NCBI GenBank assembly: GCA_025617745.1
Contig: CM046870.1
Span: 21,781,501 to 21,845,500, forward strand
Direction of reading: 5' to 3'
Length of the DNA: 64,000 nt
Origin: Heliocidaris erythrogramma
Taxonomy: Eukaryota > Echinodermata > Echinoidea > Camarodonta > Echinometridae
The translations under genes were made by a program, and so were the position numbers. Of this stretch, positions 22,595 to 34,600 are shown piece by piece. How positions within the stretch are numbered: the first letter of the stretch is position 1; each line of letters begins with the position of its first letter. The notes below the pieces were generated by a model. The model did no database searches. It was not told the origin of the DNA and saw only the letters and a program-made list of their open reading frames with translations.

Positions 22595-23087
22595 CTACAA
22601 AACATTGAAATAATGTCCAGTATTATTTAGACAAGGAGAAGAAGTGTTGGTTTTTTTAAAAGATTAAAATAGTTTTGGAGAAGGTTTTCCTAAATTATGG
22701 TCTAGGTAATAAATGAAACAGTGTCTTAATTTGAACTACCATTTTCTTGAGACTTTGCTACATGTACATAAAAAAATGTATACTTTCCAAAGACAACCTA
22801 TTGTCTGAGGATAGCACCTATCTATTTTCATATTTTATCAAAATGAAAAGTAAATACTCTCATCTTTGATGTGTATTTACAAAAAAAAAAATCCCATTCC
22901 ATGAACATACTGTTAATGTAGATTCATGTTTTTACACTATCAGTTTTATTCTTACATTTCTTTTTTGACATTTTTGTATTGAAAATTTGTATGATAATTT
23001 TTTTTTAATGTCTTCTAAAGGTAATCAGATAACATTATTGAAAACAAAAACAAAATGCATGCTTCAATAAATTGTAAGAAAATGAAC

Positions 23088-23557
23088 CTTGTGTTTGGCA
23101 ATCTCTCTGTTCTTTATCTCCACCCTCTCCAGAACATCCGCCTCTTCGCTCTCTAAGGCTTCGCATCTGATACCAAGTGATTGGAACTCATCCTCCAGCT
23201 TTCTCGCTTCCTCCTCCGGGCTCAACTTTCTCCTGCGAGCACCATCTACATGTACCTTCTCACTTCCTACATTCTTTCTTTCTATTGTCCTTACATCATT
23301 GTTATACCCTCCAGCCTGATGCATATTTTCCCCCTCTGGTTCCAAATGGAGGTGTCCCTCATCTGCATATCTGGAAGGAGTGTATTCATGAGTTCTGTGG
23401 CTGTCTGTGTTGTGATTGGTTGAAAGAGTTGAGACATGGTTGTGATTGACATCTGAGGAAGTACTGCGATTGGTCTGTGCATGAGAGTGGGAGGCAAGAG
23501 GGCGGGCTTCAGAGGATATAATTTCTTGTAGAGTTGAATTCAATGATGTTGAGCTAA
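23088..23557 (-). CDS. RING/coiled-coil gene, exon 4
   Basis: A 470-base exon (acceptor ATCTGCAG, donor GTTCAT). Two bases complete a Val codon after the RING exon, giving TRVSSTSLNSTLQEII, the usual type of sequence directly after a RING finger. A His/Ser/Asn-rich linker follows (about residues 20-110 of the exon). Then comes a coiled coil: KLSPEEEARKLEDEFQSLG, then EADVLERVEIKNREIAKHK. It ends in phase 0, matching exon 5. The intron before it is 27.8 kb and contains the 13 kb transposon and the TLR gene. Confidence 0.82.
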
Positions 23558-24479
23558 CTGCAGATTGCAAAACAAAGAAAATTGCAATGACAATAACTTA
23601 TTGCTGTGAAACAATGCAAGAAAATGACAAACAAGTATATCACAAGAAATGAGCTACATATACTGGGTATATTATAAACATTTCACTTATTTACACTAGT
23701 ATGTCTTAAGAAGTATATTAAACATAAACATTCATATATTTGTTGTTGCTGATATTTTATAAATTTGTCAAAATGATGAAAGATTACTACAAAAATTTCC
23801 CATGATACATAGTTTGGTATCTTTTGTCTTAACCACTACCATTCCGTAGGCTCAGAATGGCTTGAAAAGTCTTCCTCATACAGAAACCTGTGCCTCCGAT
23901 ATAATGTTTATTTCTACGCAATAAATCTTTGCCCAGTTTCTCAAGAAAAAAACTCACTGAACGTTAATAATCAACTCATGAAAGTTCATTTTTGACAATT
24001 GCTCAAAAATCTGGTGGCATGGAAGGGGATAAAGTCATTTGGACAGTTTCATCCCATGGTTCCGACACTTGTGAAGGGACATTTGCTCCGGCGTGAAATT
24101 GCTCCAGGCTTAATTTCATCCAAGATAAAGAGTTAGGATTAAGAGTTAGGTATCGTTTGGGTCAAGGGTTGCAGATTTCAGAATTAGATTAGTGTAGGAA
24201 ACTGACCATGAAGCATCGCCGCTGAGCTGAGCATGTGAGAACTGTAGAACGTATCACACCTTATGTTGTGAAATCCGTGCATATGTCATGTCATAGGCTA
24301 CACACATGCAGTTCAAGTGTAAATATATAAACTAAGGTTCCCAATCTAAATCAACCCCTTTGGTGATATTCCAAGTACTTTACTGACAAACTTAAATTAA
24401 ATTTTGATGAAAAGTAGTTACAGTTAAAGTGTACCATCAATCACATAAAAAAATAATTGGTGTACAGCTAGAATGTATA
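23558..24479. other. Start of the 27.8 kb intron; no gene
   Basis: AT-rich. Around 24,050-24,180 phrases such as TTTGCTCC and GAGTTAGG resemble a degenerate repeat, but no second clear copy was placed. Confidence 0.4.
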
Positions 24480-25393
24480 ACATTAACCTCAAAAAATTTT
24501 ACGTGACCTTCTATGGTGATCTGAAAATAACTTTCTCATGTACATAATTTGCAATTTTTGCATATTTAATGAGCTGGGACCTTTGACCTTTGACTTACAT
24601 ACTCAACATTAAGTAAACCACATTTCTGCGTATATAATTTGCTATTTTTGCATAGTTACAGAACTGTGAACTTTGAACTTTGACCTACATACTCAAACTT
24701 CAAAGATCAAACTTGGGCTATATCTTCATATCATGTACATGTACCTTCTTACCAAATTTCATTAAAATCTGTCTAACCTATTACTAAAGTTATCGAACGG
24801 AAACCATATTTTCGGATACATACAGCAATTAGCTATTTTCGCATATTTGATGTGCTACGACCTTTGACCTTTGACCTACATACTCTGAAATCAAACTTAG
24901 GCTGTATTTGATACCATGTACCTTCATAGGCCTAACAAATTTCATTAAAATCTGTCAATTATATGTTTCAAACGGAAACCACATTTTTGCATACATAAAT
25001 AACTATTTTTGCATATTTAATGAGCTATGACATACTCGAAGATCGAACTTAGGCTATATCTTCATACCATTTACCTTCTTACCAAATTTCATAAAAATAT
25101 GTCTAACATTGCTGAAGTTATCGAACAGAAACCACCTTGTCGGATTTTCACATTTTTAATGAGCTATGACCTTTGACCTTTGACCGACATACTCCGCAAT
25201 CGAACTTAGGCTGTATTTTGATACCATATACATGTACCTTCATATCAAATTTCATTAAAATCCGTCACACATTACTAAAGTTATCGAACGGAAAACACAT
25301 TTTCGGATTTTAGCATATTTAATGAGCTATGACCTTTGACCTTTGACCGACATACTCCACAATTAAACTATGGCTGTATTTTGATACCATGTA
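24480..25393. repeat. Tandem array (~140-170 bp units) with TGACCTTTGACC motifs
   Basis: Units contain GCATATTTAATGAGCTATGA, CCTTTGACCTTTGACC, TTTGATACCATGTACCTTC and AAAGTTATCGAACGGAAACC. Several carry TGACCTTTGACCT, the complement of a perfect DR1 nuclear-receptor site. The array stops abruptly after CCATGTA, where the 13 kb transposon is inserted, and resumes at 38,619. Confidence 0.85.
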
Positions 25394-25559
25394 CAGTCAG
25401 TCCGCACTGCGTTTGCAAATGAGCAAAATTACCAGATCGTATTCAAGTTCTCGTTGACGTCATCTGGCTGAAATCTCCGTCTCGGAACTTCCGAGACGGA
25501 GTTAGCTTTCGGCAGTGCTGTACATAGCCGATAGACGTGCACGCGCAGTGTATTTTTTG

Positions 25560-25575
25560 GTTGCAGCATGCTTGG
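25560..25575 (+). promoter_or_regulatory. Possible tiny first exon and splice donor of the transposon
   Basis: About 170 bases inside the left end, GCAGCATGCTTGGGTAAGTG reads as an ATG, two codons and a consensus GTAAGT donor. The preceding 150 bases hold a GTCTCGGAACTTCCGAGAC palindrome. The assignment as first exon is speculative. Confidence 0.25.
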
Positions 25576-26356
25576 GTAAGTGTTCGATGAATTTTACTCT
25601 TCATTTTGATACCAAATTTTTGATTTTTGGGCGTAATTATGAGGTTTTAAATTATCGTCAAAGTTAGAGTAATTCTCGATCGTTTCTGAGCTCCGTTTTA
25701 GACATATCTTGACACTTTCCTAGTTCCTGACAGGTATTGTTGATAATTTTGTTAGATTGTTCCGTTTTGGGGGAGAATGGACTTTGGTGAAATCGCCATC
25801 CGAAAATTTAACGGGGGCATTGATGTTTTATATGATTTTTTGGGTGGTTAAAATCCACGAGATTTCGTTTTTTGACCGGAAGTTGCTATAGTGTTTTACA
25901 GGGATTGACGGCTTTTCGCTGGGTTTGGGTGTTTGGCGGGGTATTACCGTGGTCGCCTGGTATGACCCATGTATATCAAACGGTGTAGGGTTTGTAAGGT
26001 TGCATAGCTTTAGTTTAGGACCTGGCTACATGTAGTTTATGACCCCAACCCAGGTACCATACACACAGATGTGGGTTAAAAAAAAAAAATAGTACACTGT
26101 AGGCCAATTACATTTTGAGTCTCGTAAACAACATGTCATAGCTTAGATAACATCATGTTTAAATTTATATTTGTCATTAGATATCAATACAATTATTTTG
26201 ACAAGTTGGTATTCATGGTATTATAATTGTGTGTTTTGTTTGATCAGAATCATACCATGCCATGGTTGAGCTCCCAGACAACTTACTGCGGCAGCCCGAA
26301 CACGTAGTGTTCGGGCTGCGATCAGCAGTCCTTTGATCGCATGGATGTCTCATAAT

Positions 26357-27432
26357 GAATCCGGGACAACCCGACCACCGGACAGCTCGACCCAAGACAA
26401 CTCGACCCAATACCCTGGACAACTCGACCAGGTCGAGTTGTCCAGGGTGGGCTGCGTTTTCGGACAACTCGACCTACTTTTTTTCTTCTAACAAATTTCA
26501 TGAACAGAGTTTCACAGCATGGCTACAAAAGACATTTTCTGCATCAAGTATGTTGATATGATGCATTCATGACATGAAACAAGGAATTTTAAGCTTTTCA
26601 GTTCTATAAAACATGATTTTCCTTGCAGTGAGAATAACGGTGTTCCCCGTGATCGGGCCCCACGTCACACACCGATCAATGAGAAGCAACCGACTCTACT
26701 GAGTAACTTACTATTTATTGGAGTTCATTTTACCGTCTCTTGAAACATTTCAGTGACGGTAAGAATGCTCAATTTTGTATCTTTAAATTTCAGTATTATC
26801 TTTTCTCTACTTCATTGAAATTAAGGCTTGCCGCAAGTCTGAAACTTAACACAAACTTTTGAGATTCTTCAACAAACAGGCCACCGATCCCCGATCCAAG
26901 GCAATCACCAATTGGGCCCCGCGGCTGCCGCGGGCTAGCTAGCCATAATTTCAATGCAGTAGAGAAAAGTTAATACTGAAATGTAAAGATACAAAATAGA
27001 GCATTCTTACCACTGAAACGTTTCAAGAGACGGTTAAATGAACTCCAATAAATAGTAAGTTACTCGGTAGAGTCGGAATTGCTTCTCATTGATCGGTGCG
27101 TGACGTGGCCCGATCACGGGGGAACACCATTATTCTCACTGCAAGGAAAATCATGTTTTATAGAACTGAAAAGCTTAAAATTCCTTGTTTCATGTCATGA
27201 ATGCATCATATCAACATACTTGATGCAGAAAATGTCTTTTGTAGCCATGCTGTGAACCTCTGTTCATGAAATTTGTTAGAAGAAAGAAAGTAGGTCGAGT
27301 TGTCCGAAAACGCAGCCCACCCTGGACAACTCGACCCGGTCGAGTTGTCCAGGGTATTGGGTCGAGTTGTCTTGGGTATTGGGTCGAGTTGTCTTGGGTC
27401 GGGCTGTCCGGTGGTCGGGTTGTCCGGACCCC
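26357..27432. mobile_element. 1.08 kb fold-back element with 8 bp target duplication
   Basis: Arms of about 470-485 bases are near-perfect reverse complements, with a centre at about 26,825-26,946. The outer ends (GAATCCGGGACAACCCGACC and its counterpart GGTCGGGTTGTCCGGACCCC) contain tandem GGTCGAGTTGTCC phrases in both directions. The 8-mer CTCATAAT stands on both sides. The homologous block at 11.17 kb lacks the element and reads straight through, which gives an empty site. The open frames within are Arg/Pro/Asp-rich products of the GTCGAGTTGTCC repeats and are not regarded as genes. Confidence 0.92.
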
Positions 27433-27934
27433 CTCATAATTACAAGGTCGTTTGTCAAAATGATAGCCATGAAACATGACATTAGTTGATTTTAGGCTAT
27501 TTTAGGTACTTACAATACTTTACGATTGACTGTCGTCTTTCTTTTCAATGAGGATGATACAAAAAAGGCCTATTTATCGCCGGATCACAGTGGATATATG
27601 AATATTCATTATTCCATTGACGAAAACTATGCCGTCGTTGTAATAAATATTCATAGGCGCATGCGCAAGTGCCTATTTTCGCTTCTGCTTCAAGAACATG
27701 GCGAATGGGACTGGTTTCGAAAATTGAGAGTAAAAAGTGACATTCATCGATTCTACACATTTTTTAGGAAAAGCTAGCTTTGCGGAAGGTCTGTTTAGGT
27801 AAGTGGCATCGTATATATGATATTTTAATTAAAAAAAAAAATTATATGGCCATATTTTCAATGGTCATTTGAACGTTGGTAAATTGTGAGACCCACCGAA
27901 TCGTACTGGTTTCACTCAAGTGGCAGCGTCCCGG
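27433..27934 (+). promoter_or_regulatory. Promoter-like module of the transposon
   Basis: This is homologous to 11,178-12,189. It contains AATATTCATTATTCC, the perfect NRF1-type site GCGCATGCGC at 27,657-27,666, an ATG 40 bases later that opens only a short frame, and a donor TTTAG|GTAAGTGG at about 27,797. It lies directly upstream of the coding exons of the 13 kb element. The promoter role is inference from position, motif and donor. Confidence 0.5.
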
Positions 27935-27936
27935 GG

Positions 27937-28566
27937 CTACAAGACAACGGTCTACCACATGCGGATCATAGGGCATATTTTCATAAATTGTCCTTGCCCA
28001 TATGGGCCGACAATGTAACTTTAGAATACCTTGCACATTTTGGATTACATCGTTGGCAATAGCCAACGACCATTTATGCCCAACATTTTTCACAGGAGAT
28101 CACACATTCAATTTTAACAACTTTAGAAAATAATACATCAACAGAAAGGCGTAATCACAGGATTCCCCCAGAACTCAAAAGACTTTCGCCACTCAAACCA
28201 AATAAAAATAAAGTTCATGTTGATAACAAACCACCAAAGCCATGGGGGACTTTCAATCCAGATATAGAAATTGAAAGACGAAGACGAAGACGCCCTGCCA
28301 GGAAGGAGAGATGGCGATGTGGCCCTAGCTGCGGCCCAGATGGATTCAGAACACCACGACTCCCATATCGACCAGCTCCTATCCCCACACTGCCTCCCAA
28401 CAGACACATCCCAGATTTTTTCAACAATGTTTACATTCCATACTGGTCTCTCTATAAAGCCCCTCTAGCAATACCTCCCTCACCAGTCCCCTTACCTGGG
28501 AAGAGAAGTAAATATGTGCTCCACAAGAAGAGAAAGAGACCTCAGAGGAAGAAAAGAAAGAAGAGG
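27937..28566 (+). pseudogene. Transposon exon: possible OTU-like remnant, then basic/Pro-rich region
   Basis: One reading frame runs from 27,937 to 28,566 with a single TAG at 28,060. Before the TAG it reads HADHRAYFHKLSLPIWADNV, then TLEYLAHFGLHRWQ. The Y...LS...WAD.V.L..LA pattern recalls OTU cysteine proteases, but no catalytic Cys or His is visible, so this is weak. After the TAG, and after a possible acceptor (TTTTCACAG|GAG at 28,096), comes a segment with ERRRRRPARKERWRCGPSCG, Pro-rich text and a Lys/Arg-rich end (KKRKRPQRKKRKKR). The exon ends at a GTATGT donor in phase 0, which fits the acceptor at 28,977. Confidence 0.5.
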
Positions 28567-28836
28567 GTATGTATGTTTTTGTAGAAATGATACTAGCAAT
28601 TTGATGAACAATTTGTTACAAGTGCTGCAGATGTATCTGTTACAGATAATTTTTTTTACCTTTTTTTTCTTTTCTTCAAATGTGTGCATACTACCAGGGA
28701 GCCATACATCGAATGAACATAATTTGTGCATGAATGTAATGATTTATGAATGTACTTTAATTTGCTGTCATGTGTTTACACTGACTTTATTAATGTTTAG
28801 TTATTGTAATGTTGTTTTTTTCTTTACAATTTAAAT

Positions 28837-28908
28837 ATTTGTAAACAAATCTTTCGGCATATTACTCCCAGTGTTAAAGATCATATGCCGAAAGATTTGT
28901 TTACAAAT
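28837..28908. repeat. 26 bp perfect inverted repeat in transposon intron
   Basis: ATTTGTAAACAAATCTTTCG plus GCATAT, a 20-base spacer, then the exact complement. It lies inside the intron between the basic exon and the minisatellite exon. Confidence 0.85.
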
Positions 28909-28976
28909 TAAAAATTCCTCCCCAGTCAAGCTTCTTCGTGTAACTAATTTAAATATTCTATTACAGGAACACCACC

Positions 28977-29530
28977 ATACCAGCCACCATCCAGCAAAGT
29001 CATCCAAAGTCCTGCACACACCTGCCAATGCCATCCATCATCAGCCCCCGCCTGACCATGCCATCCGCCATCAGCCCCCGCCAGGCATCTCCATAAACAC
29101 ATCAAGTCTACATGTAGATGTGCCCACACCCCGACATCATGCCATCCACCATCCCATAACTGTACCAGACGGCTCCTCACGCACATCTGGACATCACCAT
29201 GCCATCCACCATCCTCCGATCCCACCAGAAGGCTCCTCACACACATCTGGACATCACATGACATCCACCATCCTCCGATCCCACCAGACGGCTCCTCACA
29301 CACATCTGGACATCACCATGCCATCCACCATCCTCCGATCCCACCAGACGGCTCCTCACGCACATCTGGACATCACCATGCCATCCACCATCCTCTGATC
29401 CCACCAGACGGCTCCTCTCACACATTTGGACATGACCATGCCATTCACCATCCTCCAGTCCCTCCAGATAAGTCTTTGAATTATACATGTACCTCTCCAA
29501 CTACATTAGCTGATCTTCCTCCCCTGCCGA
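28977..29530 (+). pseudogene. Transposon exon with His/Pro-rich 60 bp minisatellite
   Basis: After an ATTACAG acceptor the frame reads EHHHTSHHPAKSSKVLH, then repeats based on HHAIHHPPIPPDGSSHTSGH. Each 20-residue unit is one 60-base DNA unit, with about five and a half units from 29,131 to 29,470. A single-base deletion near 29,257 (third full unit) throws the frame off, so this copy cannot be translated through. His/Pro repeats of this kind often form metal-binding or disordered linkers; nothing more specific is claimed. Confidence 0.6.
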
Positions 29531-32500
29531 GTTTGCAGGGGTAGCCCCATGTGGACAAGAAGCTTGTGGGCCCTGCAAATTGTGTTCCCGTCAAAGGCCT
29601 CTTTCTAAGTACACTCATTTTGGTTCCTTAAAATCTCAAACTTTGATCGATGTGATAAAGGGTGTTTGTCCAGATATTTCAGAAAATAATTGTATATGTA
29701 ATCCTTGTAGGCAGCATTATGGCAAAAAAGCAAGAAATCCACCTTATACCCCTGAAAAAAAACATAAAAGGCTAAAACCCATGTGTTTCTTATCAACTTT
29801 TGATAAATGTGATCTTGAATCAGAAGTGAACACCAAATGTGAGTTGCAACAGTTCAATGATGTATTTTCTTTGCAGTGTACTACAATAGCAGAAAGCATA
29901 TCTCTTTGTAAGAAACACAGAACCCAGATATCAAATTTTAATATTAATAAATCTTGCTCGGTTTGCGAGTCATTTATAACTCCAGGTAACAAACAATATT
30001 CATCTTTAAATCTTCGTGGTGAATGTGTTGAAAGATTACAAGAAATCAATCCAAATTTTGTTGTGGAATTCAACAATGTGCTATGCCAGACATGTAATCG
30101 GTATGCTCTACGTGTTGTTTCACATAAAACCACAATGAATAAACTGAAAGAAGATATTGAAAAGCAATTAAGAAGTTTTGAAAATATGTCTGATGGAAAT
30201 AGTATAATCTCTAAAGCATGTGCCCTTACATGCCAGTATATTCTTATGATATGTGAAACCAGCGGTAGTTTTTTTCTTTCAGATGCATACCAATATTTCC
30301 TGAGAGCTCTTAAAGAAATATGTGTCAATGACACAATGTATAACAGGTGCCACAGGTCAAAAACTTGGTTAATGGCAAAAATAATGGATCAGGTGGGCGA
30401 TGTTCTGAGTACCCTAAAGTCCACCCGAAAGAAAGGAACTTTCTTTTATGTACGAGGTCTTACCAAAGAAAAGATTATTGGACATTGGCATGATTCACAA
30501 GCTGAAGTTAGAGATTTGAAAAAACTAAAGGAAATTGAGGAGAAACGTCTTCAACTTTTACCACAGCTCACAGTGCATCATCTAGCCATGCAAAATACCA
30601 GGAAATTGTCTCTTTGTTCAATGATCTCTTGAGATCACAAGGAAGGAAAATCACAGACAACTTTGTAAAAAATCCATTTTCTATTTTGGACTTTGAATTT
30701 CAGCATGTGAAATCATTTTTTCACCCACTAGTTTGGAACTTTATATGTGCAATAACAGGAAGTAGAGAGGAGATATCATCTTTCCATAGGTCTTTAGATG
30801 TCTTTGATGAAGAGTTTCTTTTTTTCCCGGAAGGTGTAATGGAGTCAGGGGCTCAAAAGCGCAACAAGAGAATAGCAGCTATTTTCATATTACAATTTAT
30901 TTTGAATGATGATAATTCTTATCCGTTCCATATAATTTTAGCAAATTGTATCAAAAAATTATCAAATTCCTCAAAACTTCTGAAAATTTTAAATAATTTA
31001 GGATTTTCATGTTCTGAATCAAGTTTAGAAAGATATCTTCAAAAATTACAAGACATGCGACAAGCTGCTGGTGTACTTTCTAACCTTATTCCATCTGCTG
31101 TAACCTACATATCTATAGACAACATTGATGTAATGGCATCCCATGCAGCTGTTATCGCAGACCAGCCAAGAAGCTGGCATGGCACCTCTATTATGGTGCA
31201 GCAGCCAAAGCCACTCTCTGTAAAGAGGAGTTCAGAATTACCTGCAAGTTTAATTGAGGATTTACCAACAACAAATACCCCTACGGTATCTCAAAAACCA
31301 AAAGTTCGAAAGAGATTGTCTGCTTTTGACAGGCTTGAAGTGCCAAATAAATCAAAATACCAAATACCAATGTTGAAGACATGTGTTCGTACCAAGTTGA
31401 AGGCTGAACACTTTTCAGTTCTTGAGAATGAAGGGCAATGTGTAAGTTATTTGGAATCTCAAATTTTTGTATACATAACAGAAAGATTTTCGCAAATGCA
31501 ATCAAATAGTGATGTAATTTTACCAGGTCTTAAATCTAAATTTGCCTTGTTAGACAGTTCGACAGTAGAGAAATCACAATTTTCGTACCTTTATGTTCTT
31601 GATGAAAAGGCTGACTCCCCAGAGACACTTAAGCGATGTTTAGGTCTTTTATATGATTCTTTTCAGGTAAAAGATATTACCAATCATTTAGTTGTAGCAG
31701 GAGATGGTGCAACAATTCGAATGCTTTTCAATATAAAAAAAGAACATGGTGAGTCAATGGATTGGTTGATACCGTTCTTAGGTGATTGGCATATTCTAAA
31801 AAATTTCCAAGAAGTTATAATGAAACTGTACTGGGATGCTGGTCTTAAAGATATTGCCAAAATGTCTCACAAACATATTACTTTGCAGAGTTTAGGTTCA
31901 TGTTTTAATTTCAAACGAACGCATAGATTTATTTTACAAGTGTACGAAGCCATTTACCTTCATCAAATGCAATGTTTTTTTTATTATCGTAATGGATTAA
32001 ACCCTCCCTACAGTACTGATACATTTTTTAATGAACTAAAAGAGGTTTTATCATGTCTCAATTACGAAAATGGTAACTTTCAGGGTATTCCACAATTCAA
32101 AGAGGCAGAAGAGAGATTTTTTTCAAATACTAGCACCTTGAATTTGCAGGAAGATCTGGCTGATTTTCGTCAGACAATGTCAAAAAAGTGTGAAAATTTC
32201 AAATTTTGGAATCAGTTTCTTTTACAAGATTGTTTCTGTTACATTGCATTATGGATTGCAGTAAGATCTGGAAATTGGGAATTAAGATTAGCAGCATTAA
32301 AAGAAATGAGTCCTTTATTTAATGCTTGCGACAGGCAAAATTATTCACGTTTGATACCTCTACATTTAGGTATGTAATTGTACTCTCTTCCTGATTATAT
32401 ATTAACACCCTTTAAAAATGGTGCATTTGTTTCGAGTTTAAAGGGAAATAATTTCTCATCAGTAGGTTTAGATGAGGCACATGAAATGCTGATCAATAGG

Positions 32501-33169
32501 GATAGCAAGATGGCACTTTCTCGAATCTTGCCTCAGAATATGCAAAAAATAGCAGACACCCTTCAATACCAAGGCCAAATGATCCGTAACCTTGACAATC
32601 AAGTAGGAAGTGGGAGAGAATATTCTCTTCTCAGAGATCAGCAGATATCTGTCATAAAAGCAGAATATTCTAATGTGAAGTTATATTTTGACAAAGTATC
32701 AAAAACAATGATGTTCAGTCCTGATCAAGCACTGAAATTGCACCATATTTTTACATCTACTCCTGTCAACCCCAATCAAGAGAAAAGTCTTTTGAATTTT
32801 AGAGAAATGGGAAGAGAAGCATATCTGTCATTTTGTAATTGTAAAATTCTTAGTGATACTTCTGTACAAAAGCCTGTTAATCGGAAGATCAAATTAAAAA
32901 CCTTTGCCAAGGAAAAAGTGAGGAAACGAAAAGTAACTGATTTAGAAAAAGAGAAGAAATTGATAACATTATGTTGTAAAAGAGCTATAGCATATTCTCA
33001 AGAACATCAGCAACCTATTGTTGATTTAGGTCAATTTGTAGCAGTTCCAAGGGCAATCTGTTCCCCTGATGGACTCCCAAGGAAAGGGGCGAAGTCAATT
33101 ATTTATGATCATTTTAATAAAAGATACCTTTCTGACTTTCAAATTATTTCGAATTCTTTTGCAAAACCA

Positions 33170-33970
33170 GAGGTTCATACCTGTCTCATTATAGAAGGAA
33201 TGAATATCATTTATATGTCTCCTTTCAAGGAAATTAAATTATTCAAAGACTATGCTACTTTCTTGATCAATCGTTGGGTGAAACCATACTATCGCAAGGG
33301 CTTTAAAGAAATTAGAATACTCTTTGATCAAAGTAATACTCAAGGAATATCACCCAAAGGTATAGAGCGTAAACGAAGAGATTGTGTAGAGCAAAATGAA
33401 GATGTGTATGATCATATAGATGACAACGTTCCTGTTCCTACGCAATGGATGAATTTTCTTAAAGTGCGACAAAATAAGCATAAATTAATAAGATAAACTT
33501 AATCTCAAAAATTTGTTGACATTATGAAACTTGACTTACAGGAGTCTCAGATTTTCATAACGTCAGGGGGGTTTCACGTAGGCATTGAAGCTACAAGCGA
33601 ATGGTCTGGAGTAATTGTAACACCTGAAGGAATAGGTAGGCATGATTTAATACATAATCATGAAGAAAGTGACACACAAATATGGTTCCATGTTAATGAC
33701 ACGTTTTGTCAAGCTGTATTAATATATTCAGTAGGCAGAGATATTGGTATTATAGGTTTACCAATAGAGTTTCATAATACACATATAACTATTCAATACA
33801 GTGCGAGAGCAGGTGATGACAAATTCCTCAATTTGAATGCTTTGCAGTCTGCATGTTCAAAGGACTCTGATCTGGCCTGTTTAATAAGTAACGGTGTTGA
33901 CATCTGCAAATGTTTACAAGTATTGTATATTTGCAGTGGTTGTGATTTTGTTTCTTTTTTTGCACACCAT
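33170..33970 (+). other. XPG/FEN1-like (PIN) nuclease domain within the transposon protein
   Basis: In order: CLIIEGMNIIYM (family pattern I-D-G-N, here Glu in place of the first Asp), KDYATFLINRWVKPYYRKGF, EIRILFDQSN (the second acidic motif, FD), KGIERKRRD, NHEESDTQIWFH (E-E-x-D-T), YSVGRDIGIIGL (usually D-T-D, here R-D) and SGCDFVSFF (G-C-D). The arrangement and spacing fit FEN1/XPG-type flap nucleases of the PIN fold, which use a ring of Asp/Glu to bind two metals. Two of the acidic positions appear altered, and two TAA codons at 33.49-33.50 kb interrupt the domain. Confidence 0.6.
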
Positions 33971-34479
33971 AGTTAAAATGTCTTCTTCAAAACATTTTTT
34001 CAGTATGCAGATTTTATTTCAGGAGGAAAAAACAAGCATGCTCCAGGCAATTTGTCCCAAACCACGTTGAATGTTGATTCTGATATGGGATTGCTTTCTT
34101 TTTACAGACTGATTATGTGTGTTTACTATAATACTAATCGGTCATGTCTGAATAAATATGAATCACCAATTGAATTGTTTAATAGTATCAACATTGTATC
34201 TGTAAAACAGCATCATCTGAAAGCATTAGAAATAGTACGTAAGGCATCGTGGAAGGGGGAATATGAAGATCAACTCTTACCAAATTCTAGTGCTCTTGAA
34301 TTTCATTGGCTTAGAACATGCTGGGTTAGCACTGTATGGGGGAAAACTCTTATTCCAAAGTTTGATTATCCTGATATTACTCAGTATGGATATGTTTGTA
34401 ATGAAAACAGAGAAGTTGATGTCAAATGGGACACAGAAGAAAATATGAGTAAAGTTAAAGCTAATGTGTTATATTTAAC

Positions 34480-34600
34480 GAGGGGTTGCTCATGTTCCAA
34501 AAGTCGATGCTGTAACAATCTATGTAAGTGTAAGAAATCAAATACCCTCTGTGGCCCAGGATGTAGTTGTAAAAGTTGTGAAAATATTTCTTCAGCACAT
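34480..34600 (+). other. CXC (tesmin/TSO1-like, CRC) cysteine cluster, then acidic tail
   Basis: The residues GCSCSKSRCCNNLCKCKKSN, then TLCGPGCSCKSCEN follow the CxCxxxxC...CxC...C...CxCxxC.N layout of the CXC half-domain of tesmin/TSO1/LIN54 proteins, which bind zinc and DNA. Only one half-domain is present. It is followed by a Ser/Asp/Glu-rich tail (SGSESSEDSDSDLSE) and a stop at 34,723. A DNA-end recognition role for the transposon is inference. Confidence 0.75.

Noticed and set aside
26213..27482. Frames rich in NSTQYPGQLDRVELS-like repeats
   Set aside because: They come from tandem GTCGAGTTGTCC phrases in the fold-back element and appear on both strands.
29131..29470. Possible CRISPR-like array (60 bp repeats)
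   Set aside because: Units are contiguous without spacers, coding in frame, and the context is animal nuclear DNA.
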